A DNA stretch of 64,000 nucleotides. Source: Crotalaria pallida. Its lineage: Eukaryota > Streptophyta > Magnoliopsida > Fabales > Fabaceae. The DNA is taken from assembly GCA_037953625.1 (NCBI GenBank), contig CM075656.1, positions 71,319,001-71,383,000 of the forward strand, written 5' to 3'. Position numbers and translations under genes: made by a program. The notes beneath the pieces are model-generated. The model searched no databases. It was not told where the DNA came from and saw only the letters and a program-made list of their open reading frames with translations. This document shows positions 37,402 through 47,727 of this stretch, one piece after another. Each line of letters begins with the position of its first letter. Position 1 is the first letter of the stretch.

Positions 37402-38496
37402 GGCGTAAGTCCCTTATGCTGGGCAGCATGATTTTTCTTTGTAACAACTTTGTTGGATATGCTGACTGTCACCTGGTAACAGTTTGTTTTTAACTTAATG
37501 CAAGTTCATATTTTGCTTAACTTGTTGCATAAAAAATTTGTGTGCAAGTTATTTGTCACTTGTTGCATACGTTGAAAAAGTTTTTAGGCAACGCGAGATA
37601 GTGAGATCTGTTGCGTGGTTTTACATCGTTGTTTACGCAAGTATTAAGTTTAACTTGTGACGTATAACGAATATTTAAGGGCCTTGGTCTGTGAAGCTTT
37701 CTCACACCCAAGTCACCCATGATCGTTTTAAGGTTTAGATCGGGTTACTCAGTAAGTGCAGTAATCTTATAAGGTTTCCTCTGGAAAGAGGTGCTGTATA
37801 TAAGGGCATACGGTAGGGAACTCGGAACATCCCGTCTTGGCCGAGGTGGGTGTCCTCTACCCCGATGTGGAAGAGGTTGCTGAGTGAAGTGATGTAAAAA
37901 CATTTCACTGCAAGTTGTACATCATCGGGTGTCCCTTGTACATTGTGCATATGAGCCGATCTCTTTTGGGAGATGTAGGCTGTGCATAGCGCCATGCAAC
38001 ATTTAGGTGGCTAGTGCTAAATGAGAAGCTAGTACATACGTATATAAAACTGTGGCACTTGAGTAAAGGGCAAGTTTGTATTTCATTGATTAGATGTCAG
38101 AATACATTGCCTTTTGAAAATAAACATGGTATTTCATAGTGGTGGCACTCTGGCCGACCTTGGAAAGATGGATATCTCACAATGAAAGGGTGCTATGGCC
38201 GAACTTAAAAAGGTGGATATCTCACAATGAAAAGGCACGCTGGCCAAACATGAATTAAAAAGCCTAAACTGATAGGCAAACATTTTGATTGGGAATTTAA
38301 GTAGAGCTTTTTGGTAACCGTGACTTGCTTCTGAGGTAAACCTGTTTGGGCGATGTAGGTTCTCAGTAGGGTGGTGATCTAAGGGCTTTACTGAGTTCGG
38401 CTCTTTAGACAGTGTCCCAGAGTCTGTGCTTCATGAGCACCTCTGTTGGGGTCTGCTTGTCTTAGAACCGTGCTCACACCCTTCGGGGACCGAGGC
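37402..38496. other. Non-coding stretch where pol should lie
   Basis: Between the end of gag-protease and the convergent end of the antisense gene, 1.1 kb shows no RT, RNase H or integrase motif on either strand. It includes a direct repeat of a GGTGGATATCTCACAATGAA-like unit near 38165-38230. Confidence 0.6.
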
Positions 38497-41259
38497 TCAG
38501 GTTTCACTTTTGGAGCGTTGATCTTTCGCGCTTGCAGGATCAGGACATTTTGCTCCAGTGTTTGTTTCTGCTTTTTTCTTCTTAGCTGCCTCCTTCTGAA
38601 CCGAGGAGGAATGCCTGGGATACTTAACCAGCTTGAAGCCACTTGGGGGCTGCCGAGTTTGTAGGAGGAGAAGGAGGTGCTTTTTGATTATGAAAAAGCT
38701 GTTGATCCCAGATCGGGTTTGGTCGGTAGGACCGTTGTCGTCCTGTTGTCCTGGACTCTCTTTTCTGACCTCGATGCCTAAAATTTGTCCTTTGGTCAAG
38801 GTTGGATCAGTGGATTCTTTCTGCTTCCTTTTTCCTTCCCGTAGACTTGCATTATAGCAAATTCGGGCTTTTACTTGGTCGGCCTTTACCGTGACGACCT
38901 TGTCGTCTGAACCAACAAACTTCATTGCTAGGTGGACCGTAGAAACTACCGCCCCAAAGGCTTGGAGGAAGGTTCGTCCCAGAATGGCGTTGTATGGGGA
39001 ATCAGAGTTTACTACCAAGAATTTTATAATCTCCGTCCGGGCTGAAGGTTGCTTACCCAGGGTTATCGGAAGATGGATAGCTCCGAGGGGGCGGATTGCT
39101 TCTCCTGTAAAGCTGATGAGGTTTCCTTCAAACTTGAGGAGGTCAGATGATCTGAGTTTTAATGCTTGAAAAGTGTGCAGGAAGAGAATGTCGGCCGAAC
39201 TCCCTTGATCGACAAAAACCCTGGCGACTTCAAAATTTCCTATCAGCGCGGTTATTACCATGGGGTCATTATGATAGGGGACAACATCTTCCATATCCAG
39301 GTCGGAGAAAACGATGGGAATATCTCGAGACGGTTTTTTGTAAATGGGCTTGTGGTGTACTGCCAGGATTTGGTTGATGTACCTTTTCCTATCTGCTCTC
39401 ATTTCTCCTCCACCTGCGAAACCTCCGGAGATAGTTTCTACCCGTAGGTTTTCTGGTGACTTATCCATGTCTTGGATCACGACCAAGCTTACTCGTTGTG
39501 GCTCCTCATCTCTCTTCTCGGGGGATGGCTCCGCTTTTGCTTTGCCTTTATCATTATCCGGGCTGCGGGTTCTTCTTCGGCCTTTCCTTTCTACTGCTTC
39601 TCTTACATACTGTTGTAATTTTCCCTTCCTTACCATGTCTTCGATCACATCCCGAAGCCAAGTGCATTGGTCGGTGTGATGCCCATACCCATCATGGAAA
39701 TTACAGTATTTCGACCTATCTCTGATATTACTTTGATTCCTGAGGAAAGGGGGGCGAGTTACCCCCCTGAGGTCGGTTTGCATAGTCTCTCTCCAGACTT
39801 GAGATCTCGGGACTGTTAGGGGGGTGTACACATCATACTTGGTGGTGTAGGGACGTCGACGGTCCTCTTGGTGTCCGGGGTTGGGGCGTCCTCGGTCACC
39901 TTGGTCTGATCTTCCTCCTTTCTCGTCCCTGTTGCCTCGAGGGCGACCTCGGGGAAGGGCACTTTGAACTGTAGCTTGGCTATTTTCCATTCTATTAGTC
40001 TGTCCTTTGGTGAATTCTTCTAAGTTAATGTACTTATTTGACCGCTGTCTCAGCTCGGCCATGTCCCTCGGCGGTCTTCCAACCAAGGAATCTTTGAATC
40101 CTCCTTCGAGCAATCCTTGAGTAAGGAGGAGTATGGCTACCTCGGGTGATAAGTGAGGGACCGAGCTGGATTCAGTGTGGAATCTGTGCAAATACGCACG
40201 CAGTGTTTCATCTGGCTTCTGGGTTACTGTTGCTAGGGTGTGATCCGACCTTGGCTGTATGCAACTTGCGGTGTACCTATTGAGGAATGTTTGCTTCATT
40301 TCTTTCCAGTTATTGATGGAATTTCTTGGCAGTGTGGAAAACCAACGCAGGACGGGAGCTTGGAGGGTCATGGAGAAGGCCCGACACTTAAGCCGATCTC
40401 CTCCCCCATGAAAGTTAATTGCGCCTTCATAATTGAGGACGTGTTCCTGCGGGTCGGTCAGGCTGTTGTACCTAGCGATGTTGGTTGGCCCGAGGTACCC
40501 AGGTGGTGGCTGGTAGGACATGACTGCTGGGGTGAAGGGGTGACCTGGATGGACATCGTCGGGGTCGGCTTGTTGATCATCAAAAGGTGGTGTCTGAGGT
40601 AACTGATTGAGAGTAGTAAAGGGTGTTGTAACCATTTGTGGTGTCAACAGTTGTGGAGATGCCAAGTTTTGGGTTGGGAGTATAGTGTTACCTTGGTCTG
40701 TTGGGATGGTCAGAGGTTGTGTTGGCTCATTTGTGGCTGGGGTTTGATCTGGTATAACTCGTTCAGCAAGGCGGTGCATGGTTATCTGTTGTAGGTCTGC
40801 GATAGCTTTTCCTTGTTGCCCCACTATTCTCATTTGTTGTCGCATTACAGATAAGAGTTCGGCATCTCGTGAAAGGGAGGAGTGACGTGAGTGGGAGCGG
40901 TGGGTGGTGCTGATAGACTGAGCACGCTCACCACGGGGGCGGTGCTGTTCAGTGTTGGTCTCACCAAGCTCAGAACGCAGCTGCACGCGCCGACCTCCTC
41001 TGTCATACTGAGCTGGGTTGGTGGTATCAGTGTGGATGGTATAAGGCCCACTGTGTGTATGGGTAAACTCTGGGGGAGGAGGTGGCGGTGGGGGAGGTAG
41101 TGGGGGAGGAGGAAGGGGAGGCGGTGGAGGGGGCGGTGGCGGAGGTGGTGACGGCCTTGCTGCCCTGTTGGCTTCAAGATGCTCACGTAGGTCCTCCGGA
41201 GACCGTGCCCTCCTGGGACGCCCTCTTCCTCTCCTCTGAGTTGTTGGAACGTCAGACAT
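38497..41259 (-). CDS. Gag-protease polyprotein of the Tat-like element (pol truncated)
   Basis: Start chosen at ATG 41259-41257 (MSDVPTTQRRGRG), just after the primer site; the frame is open farther back into the LTR, but that region is non-coding in such elements. The product is 920 residues. In order: a basic N-terminus; a poly-proline tract (about residues 35-65); a retrotransposon Gag core around residues 270-400 (LQAPVLRWFSTLPRNSI, FLNRY, LRAYLHRFH); a zinc knuckle of the form C-x2-H-x4-H-x4-C near 516 (CNFHDGYGHHTDQC); and a retropepsin-like domain near 680-780. The protease motif reads VDQGSSADIL, where the usual form has T after D. A later ILGR motif supports the fold. After residue about 860 the frame runs into Lys-rich sequence and stops, with no RT. 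Gag packages element RNA and protease cleaves the polyprotein. This copy would need RT and integrase from elsewhere. Confidence 0.88.
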   Translation of the reverse strand: MSDVPTTQRRGRGRPRRARSPEDLREHLEANRAARPSPPPPPPPPPPPLPPPPLPPPPPPPPPEFTHTHSGPYTIHTDTTNPAQYDRGGRRVQLRSELGETNTEQHRPRGERAQSISTTHRSHSRHSSLSRDAELLSVMRQQMRIVGQQGKAIADLQQITMHRLAERVIPDQTPATNEPTQPLTIPTDQGNTILPTQNLASPQLLTPQMVTTPFTTLNQLPQTPPFDDQQADPDDVHPGHPFTPAVMSYQPPPGYLGPTNIARYNSLTDPQEHVLNYEGAINFHGGGDRLKCRAFSMTLQAPVLRWFSTLPRNSINNWKEMKQTFLNRYTASCIQPRSDHTLATVTQKPDETLRAYLHRFHTESSSVPHLSPEVAILLLTQGLLEGGFKDSLVGRPPRDMAELRQRSNKYINLEEFTKGQTNRMENSQATVQSALPRGRPRGNRDEKGGRSDQGDRGRPNPGHQEDRRRPYTTKYDVYTPLTVPRSQVWRETMQTDLRGVTRPPFLRNQSNIRDRSKYCNFHDGYGHHTDQCTWLRDVIEDMVRKGKLQQYVREAVERKGRRRTRSPDNDKGKAKAEPSPEKRDEEPQRVSLVVIQDMDKSPENLRVETISGGFAGGGEMRADRKRYINQILAVHHKPIYKKPSRDIPIVFSDLDMEDVVPYHNDPMVITALIGNFEVARVFVDQGSSADILFLHTFQALKLRSSDLLKFEGNLISFTGEAIRPLGAIHLPITLGKQPSARTEIIKFLVVNSDSPYNAILGRTFLQAFGAVVSTVHLAMKFVGSDDKVVTVKADQVKARICYNASLREGKRKQKESTDPTLTKGQILGIEVRKESPGQQDDNGPTDQTRSGINSFFIIKKHLLLLLQTRQPPSGFKLVKYPRHSSSVQKEAAKKKKAETNTGAKCPDPASAKDQRSKSET

Positions 41260-41291
41260 GGTAGAGTCTTGGTGGGGCTGATGTTTATCTT

Positions 41292-41310
41292 TTCCCCACA
41301 GACGGCGCCA
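41292..41310 (-). other. Primer-binding site, TGGCGCC type
   Basis: The minus strand reads TGGCGCCGTCTGTGGGGAA immediately inside the 5' LTR. The same string starts the interior of the separate element at 52259. TGGCGCCG primer sites are characteristic of Tat-lineage gypsy elements. Confidence 0.85.
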
Positions 41311-41311
41311 A

Positions 41312-41861
41312 TGTGATGTCCTAGGGCGAGGAGAACCTCTAAGGAGGGGAAATCTACCTTTGAGGGGACTCTGCCTAGGGTTTATGTGTGATGTTTGTTG
41401 GGAGTCCTCTAGTGGCCAAAGGGGAAGCCAAAGAGATACCCTAATCACTGGTGTGTGAGGGTGGCGATTAGGGTAAGAGGACGTACCTTTGCCCCATGTA
41501 GTACTGAGCTACTTATAGGGGGAGCTGGTTGCCCTAATGGGCCAACTTGGGGCCCAAGTAGGGCCAGCCTGTAATGAGCTAGGAGTGATGCGCTGTCCTT
41601 CCGGATAAGGATGGGGTGAGCTGTCCTTGCGGATAAGGCTGGGGGACGTCATCATGTCCTTGGTGTCGGAATCTTTGGGGTGATGTCGGACCTGGGAAGA
41701 CGTACGGAGATCGGACCTGAGCAGAGGCATGAGGTCGGCCTGTATCTGGCGCTTGTTCGGCCGTTGAGCCCTGAGCTCGGCCAAGCGTTCAGTGGGTCCC
41801 TTGTTAGGTCCTTGAGCTTTTAGCGGGGTTTATGGGGAGCTCGGCCTAGCCAGGTCCACCA
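41312..41861 (-). repeat. 5' LTR of the Tat-like element
   Basis: This is the upstream copy in element sense, next to the primer site at 41292-41310. The TATA-like CCTATAAGTAG on the minus strand is at about 41507-41517 and would drive the gag-protease transcript. Confidence 0.9.
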
Positions 41862-42235
41862 CACCGGGTACACCCTGGGTACCGGTACACGTACCGTACT
41901 CCTGGGTACTTGTAACTAGTATATTAAGATATATTTTATGTGTGGATCGTACCAATAATGTAATTTTTGCCTTAAAATTTATATTTTAATGTTATAATCA
42001 ATCTTTCGTCCTTATATTTTGACTTATTTTGAACATGAACCTCTAATTTTACGATACTCATATGCTATTTCAATGACTAAATCATTTGTTTGCACCTTGT
42101 TTATATATATTTATTGATAAAATTAGAATTTATATTGTCGTACCAGTACCCTAGTGTTTTAGAAAATGCCGTACCCCGTACCCGGTACTGTACCCGTATC
42201 CGGTACCATGCCCGTATTGGTGCAACATAGGACTT
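41862..42235. repeat. GTACC-rich repeat flanking the Tat-like element
   Basis: Dense CCGTACCCGTACC-type motifs occur at 33610-33628, 41864-41910 and 42165-42215. This suggests that the Tat-like element inserted into a DNA transposon with GTACC subterminal repeats. The right edge may be at CAACATAGG (about 42230). I could not define matching ends, so the identity is tentative. Confidence 0.35.
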
Positions 42236-42299
42236 ATAGACAGATTAAAGGTAAAGAAATTTTGAATTAAAATTTCAACCATATTCATGTGTAATGAAT

Positions 42300-45104
42300 A
42301 TCACATGTGATGAAGTATGGTCCTCCCAGACCTCAATTTCTTCGACCCTCCTTGCTTGAAGGATGCATTCTCGTTGCTGAAAACAAAAGCTTTTACTAAG
42401 TTTGCTATCTAAAATTAAATTAAAATTAACATATATGTCTCAATTTTTAGTATGTATGAAATGGTCACCTGAAAGTGTTATTTCACACAATCATTCATCA
42501 AGATTAGATTCATCTATGCATGATGCCGGTTGTTTGCAATTTCCGACATGTCGGAAATTGGTTTCTTCCAAGGTCATTTTACTGTACTCAACTTTTCTAC
42601 ATATAGCATTCTATGCACAAATTCAAGATTATTGGTTTCAAACTTTAGCATTGTAAATTAAGATATGGACAGCAAACTATAAAAAAATATAGAGTCAACC
42701 TGAAAGTATTATTTGAGATAATGGTTCATGAAGGTTTGATTCATCTATGATTCGTTGTTCCTCTTTGAAATTGCTAGCACATCCTGTCACATCTGAATTT
42801 AAAGTTCCAGGTTCTTTTCCATTGTCTTCACTGTATACAGCAGGGAGACCAATTGTTTTGCCTCTTTGAGGGAATGCCTCATTCTCTGTATACATTGACA
42901 AAATTATAATTACATCTATATATGCGCATTTAACCATGAGACATAAAAAAATTGCATGTAGCAAATGTGTACACATTGCTACCTCTATTCATTGAGAGCA
43001 CAAACACGTCCTCAAACGCTTCACTTGTTGTTATCAACTAAACATACATCAAGAAGCACTTATTTTTAATAATAAAAACATGATATAACATAGCACGCTA
43101 CTACATTAACAAATTTAATATGAAATGTGAAAAACAAATATTAAATGCAAGAGAACTTTTACTCATTAGAATTAGAGCAGAATAGGATTATGTTGGTACT
43201 TAGAAATTGATGGACTTAAGCGCTAAATCAAAATTAAGACGTTACCCATAAACAGTCATGTCGTCGAGATTCCCTGCTGGTAATGAATTCCTTTGAACCT
43301 TAGGCCTTGCTACTTCCAGCGGTGGAGGAAGAATTATCAAAGCACCAGGATGAACCACACCCTCAACTGGAAAACTCTTTCCCTTATCATCTTGTTTACC
43401 GCCACTCTTTGCAGTTGCAGGTGACCACCAATTCAAACCCGGTGAGTTCTATTGGTTTTGCTGCATCCCTTTTAAGACATAAGACATGCTGGCCCCTGTC
43501 ACGAGCTTCCATCAGGTATCATAAAACAAAATGCACCATCAATTATAAATAATAATGTTAGTATTAAATAAGAACACTTCAACTGAACATGGGATAATCA
43601 ATCTCTACTATTATTTTCGGCATAGTTTAGTTCTTTACCTCAAAATGATATCTAGCAAGCAACATACAAATAAAATTCAGTGGATCGGAGTTAAAGCAAT
43701 TGACATATATACCTCTTGAATTGCTCCAACTGGAAGCAAACCAGCTGATGGAGACACTACATCACTACATCAAGTGCCACAGGCGGATAGTCCTTTGATT
43801 TCCAATCTTAAGCAAAATGTGCATAATCTCAAAAGCAAGTGCAATGAAATGCCAAGCAATGTAAATCACAGGCTCTGCATTATAAAATTGAAATACAGTG
43901 TTTAACTATAGATAATGATATAATGTTCCTAAATCCTAATAATACAACCAAGATGCATTAGGAAATATGCAGCACTGTGAGCATAAAGTTGTCCTACTCT
44001 ACTTGTTGAATTTTCTTAGTGATTTGTATATAGTTGAGGTGAGGATGTGACTATTTGATCAAGGACCATGTTGATTTTTAGCTGGGAGGACTATATATAA
44101 CAAAATGCGTCACTAAAGTACCCACATAGCAGATTCAAATATCTTGCAAACACACATTCCTAAAAATTACATGACTTTAAAATAAATATCAATTCAAATA
44201 TCTTCCTTTAGATGATGCATCTTCATTATAATAGAGGCTTATCTGGTGATGAACCCAAAAAAAAGTAAAAATTCCTCCATAAAAAAAAATTACTCTTCGA
44301 ACTTTTCACAAACACTTGGTGTGCACCATTCTCTAAATAAAACATGCTATTATTAGCAACATCAACAAAACAAAAACACAATTACAGTTGATCATTTATG
44401 TACCAAAATATCTTTGTAGCAACAACAAAAACACTAAAAAAATTTCAGTTTTGTCATTTATCAAACACCTTGTGTGTATATAAAAAAATCAAAGCTAACT
44501 AATAAATTCTCAGCAACATAAAGTAATTAATAATTTCACTTTGGCCATTTATCAAACACCTTATGTGCATTAAAAACAAAAAACAAAACTAACTAATAAG
44601 TTCTCAACAACATAAACTAACTAATAATTTCACTTTGTTCATTTATCAAACATCTTGTGTGCATTAAAAAAAAAGAAGCAAAGATAATTAATATATATGT
44701 GTTCTCTTCCTTCACTTAGTTTGACACTCATAAAGATTGAAATTTTCACTTTCTCTTAATAGATCTAAGGTCTCACAAAAAAAAATATTAACACCTCAGT
44801 TTTAGAGTAAAAAAACAAAACTAAGGTTCTTATTGAGAGATCAATTTACCTGTTGTGTTGTTTCCAGAGTGGTGGTGGACCGGTGGTGTCGTTCACGACC
44901 AAAACTATTATGGTGATGGTGTTGCAACCGAATCTGAAAGGAAAGTTGAACACTTTCTATACAACAAATAAAGAAAAAATTAAATCAAAAACATAAATAT
45001 GAATTACCAATTCTAAAAAAATCAAATAAAAATGGAACACATAAAATGATTTATAGAACAAAGAAGAAGCAAGGGCATAAAATAAAGATCACCTCTAAAG
45101 CCAT
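42300..45104 (-). pseudogene. Exon remnants of an unrecognised plant gene
   Basis: Several minus-strand blocks look like true exons with GT-AG borders. They are: 45104-45093 (ATG, MALE) spliced in frame to 44933-44850 (IRLQHHHHNSFGRE...); a block near 43800-43715 reading DWKSKDYPPVALDV and, after a frameshift at a doubled ACTACATC, VSPSAGLLPVGAIQE; 43520-43247 with SPATAKSGGKQDDKGKSFPV and PGALIILPPPLEV; and 42895-42709 (ENEAFPQRGKTIGLPAVYSE...). The last block is followed by a decayed duplicate exon around 42515-42466. The first pair could be leader sequence. I do not recognise the protein. The frameshift, missing ends and duplicated decayed exon suggest a pseudogene, but an alternative gene model is possible. 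Confidence 0.4.
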
Positions 45105-45462
45105 TTTTTCGAAGTGTCGATGGTATTGGTCGCGGCTATTCAAAACTGTCTAGTCTCCTGGTGGAGGACACTGTTGCGGCTGTGGTGGTGACAACGAGAA
45201 TTTGATAAAGAGAGATGAGAGAGAGGAGAAGGGGGCAGAGAGTGAGACAGACATACTGGGAGGATAAGAAAGAGTGGTTCAGTGGATTTTTTGGTGGTGT
45301 TAACTGAGAAAGATAGAGAAAGGGAAAGTGAATTTGTGATTTTGACTTTTCAAAGTAAAAGAGTGGAAGCTTCTCATAGAAGTTTATGTTGGAAAGAGTC
45401 AAGCTTCTCCGAGAAGCTTATTTTTAGGCAGACTACTACTTTTCACTACTACTATGTACTAC

Positions 45463-46257
45463 TAGGGGTGGGAATAAGTCAGGCCGGCTCATGGGGGCCT
45501 ATGGCTCGGCTCACTCAAGGCTTGACTCGGCTCAGATCATTTAATAAAAAGGCTAGACTTAAGCTTTTTAAAAAGCCTATATATCTAAATAAGTCGGGCC
45601 CGAGCTTTATAAAAAATCTATTAGGCTTATCGGGCTGGCCTATTTAATATTTTAAATATTAATATATTATAATTTATTACTTATTTAAATTAAAAGTAAA
45701 AATTTAATATATTATATATAATATTATAATTAAAAACAAACATATAATTTCTTATTAAGAGACTTAGTCACTATTTGTTGCATGTTATTCTGTTAGACTG
45801 TTTGATGTCATTTTCTATTATCAAATCGTTGGATTAAACACTTAATGGTTTTATTTAACTTTTAGTAATTTGAGGCATAATGCCTATCACATTTACAAAT
45901 GATTCTATTTTGTTGGTTTATTAATTTGAGGCCGGAGGCCGTTTATGTTTTTGTGTTGTTTTACTTTTGTTGATATATGGTTTGAGTTTTTATGTTTACA
46001 GTTCGCTTTATTCTATTTCGTTCACAAAATTTGGGGGTAAGATGCATTTTTATATTTATAATTATATATGAGAATTTTATTGAATATTAGGCTTTGAAGT
46101 GGGCTTATTGGTCAGGCCAAACTTTAAAATAGGCCGAGCTTAGGCTTTAAATTTAGACTATGACGAGCTCATAGGCAAGCTTGGGCCTTGAGTTTGGAAC
46201 ACATGTCAGACCTATTTTTGTTAAGGTCTGGCTTTGCCTGACTCATTCCCACCCCTA
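45463..46257. mobile_element. Non-autonomous hAT-like element, 795 bp
   Basis: Ends are inverted: TAGGGGTGGGAATAAGTCAGG on the left, and the right end ...GACTCATTCCCACCCCTA is its reverse complement with mismatches. Subterminal GGCCGGCTC/GGCTTGACTC motifs support a hAT-type element. No coding capacity. Flanking CTAC repeats obscure the target duplication. Confidence 0.65.
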
Positions 46258-46883
46258 CTACTATTATTATGGGGTCCACTATTAAAAGCTCATTGGCTTT
46301 TCCCGCCTTCTACATACCGATGGTCTATTATATGTATAAATTAGTAAAAAAGAAAATACTTCTCTTAATTGGGTTTTTCTAACAAGGGCACTTGTTAAGA
46401 TTACTTGATATAAAAATAAAATCCTAAGCTGATATTCATTACTCTCTCGAAAGCATAAAAACTTGTTAGCATTTTTCTTTAAAATATAAGCACAATATTG
46501 AGTTTCCATAGGATGAGAATCTAAGACTTTTGCCAATATTGAGAGAAAGATTTCGTAAGCCTAGTAGTTGTCAATGTAAATGTAAAAGTTACACATATAA
46601 ACGGTTTTTTTACTTAAGTGGAGTAGTTTTACAAACAATTTATCGAATTGGGGTAGTTTTAAAACTATTTACGAAAATGAGGCAGTCAAAGTCAAAGTCA
46701 AGAGAATGACACGTGTCAGACTCTGGTTGGCCAAAAAAAAATTTCAAAAAAAAAAAAACAAACAGGTCTGCACCTGCCACGTGTTGCGTCACTGGCATCA
46801 CCACGTTGTGACACGTGGCATAGCCTCACTGCCTGGTTGACCGCTGACCAGCGCTTGCCTTGCTAAATAAATTAGCAAAATTG

Positions 46884-46957
46884 GCCTCCATGGGTTTCGA
46901 ACCAGCGACTAGGGAAACCTCATGGTACCAATAAGGTAGCCACTGAGCCAACGGCTT
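46884..46957 (-). other. tRNA-like segment, left arm
   Basis: The minus strand shows an A-box-like TGGCTCAGTGGCTA and, about 35 bp later, GGTTCGAAACC, a perfect match to the Pol III B-box consensus GGTTCGANNCC. Length is about 74 nt. A full cloverleaf with a proper acceptor stem is not obvious, so it is not called a functional tRNA. Confidence 0.55.
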
Positions 46958-47653
46958 TGTTGTGATTTATAAACGAATTAAATATATTTATTATACGGTT
47001 TCTAAACAAATAATATAAAATCTAGTCTTAAACATATTTTTGTGAAACAATTTTTTTTGTCATTATTTTTAATTTCATTCTAATTTTTAATCAATTTTCT
47101 TTTTTAAAATTAATTAAACAATTTTTCACAATAACCTTATAAGACCTTATACCAATTTTTAATGACAATTAATTACTTTTTTCATAAACACCCATATTTG
47201 TTTAATACTTTTTAGATTTCCAATACTATTATTAACAGGGATAATTTTAAAAATACAAATCAAATGTTCACATTTTCATTACCAACTTTCTTAATTACCC
47301 CCGTTAATCACCAATTTAAAAAAGTTGGTAATGAAAATATGAACATTTGATTTGTATTTTTAAAATTATGACCCCCGTTAATAATAGTATTGAAAATCTA
47401 AAAAGTATTAAACAAATATGGGTGTTTATGAAAAAAGTAATTAATTGTCAATAAAAATTGGTATAGGGTCTTATAAGGTTATTGTGAAAAATTGTTTAAT
47501 TAATTTAAAAAAAACAATTGATTAAAAATTAGAATGAAATTAAAAATAATGACAAAAAAAATTGTTTCACAAAAATATGTTTAAGAATAAATTTGGTATT
47601 ATTTGTTTAGAAACCGTATAATAAATATATTTAATTCGTTTATAAATCACACC

Positions 47654-47727
47654 AGAGTTGTTGGCTTAGTGGCTACCTGATTGGTACCATGAGGTTTCCT
47701 CGATCGCGAGTTCAAAACCCATGAAGG
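47654..47727 (+). other. tRNA-like segment, right arm
   Basis: Inverted counterpart of 46884-46957 on the plus strand: A-box-like TGGCTTAGTGGCTA and B-box-like GAGTTCAAAACC, which departs from consensus. The left arm keeps the better B box. Confidence 0.45.

Larger units (their letters stand above)
33629..41861 (-). mobile_element. 8.2 kb Tat-like Ty3/gypsy element with gag-protease and antisense extra gene
   Basis: LTRs of 550 bp each (33629-34178 and 41312-41861) are nearly identical. The primer-binding site TGGCGCCGTCTGTGGGGAA on the minus strand lies beside the right LTR, and a GTTGGGGGGCTTATT purine-rich tract beside the left, so the element is on the minus strand. It contains gag and an aspartic protease but no RT, RNase H or integrase. 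Between protease and 3' LTR is a spliced gene on the opposite strand. An antisense extra gene in that position is a known trait of some Tat-lineage elements. No exact 5-bp target duplication is visible (left ...ccgag, right caccg...). Confidence 0.88.

Noticed and set aside
38446..41264. Several plus-strand open frames of 60-120 codons opposite the gag-protease gene
   Set aside because: They are antisense shadows of a 920-residue gene with recognisable Gag, zinc-knuckle and protease motifs.
46884..46957. A functional tRNA gene
   Set aside because: A and B boxes are good, but I could not form a convincing acceptor stem and anticodon arm, and it lies inside a transposon arm.
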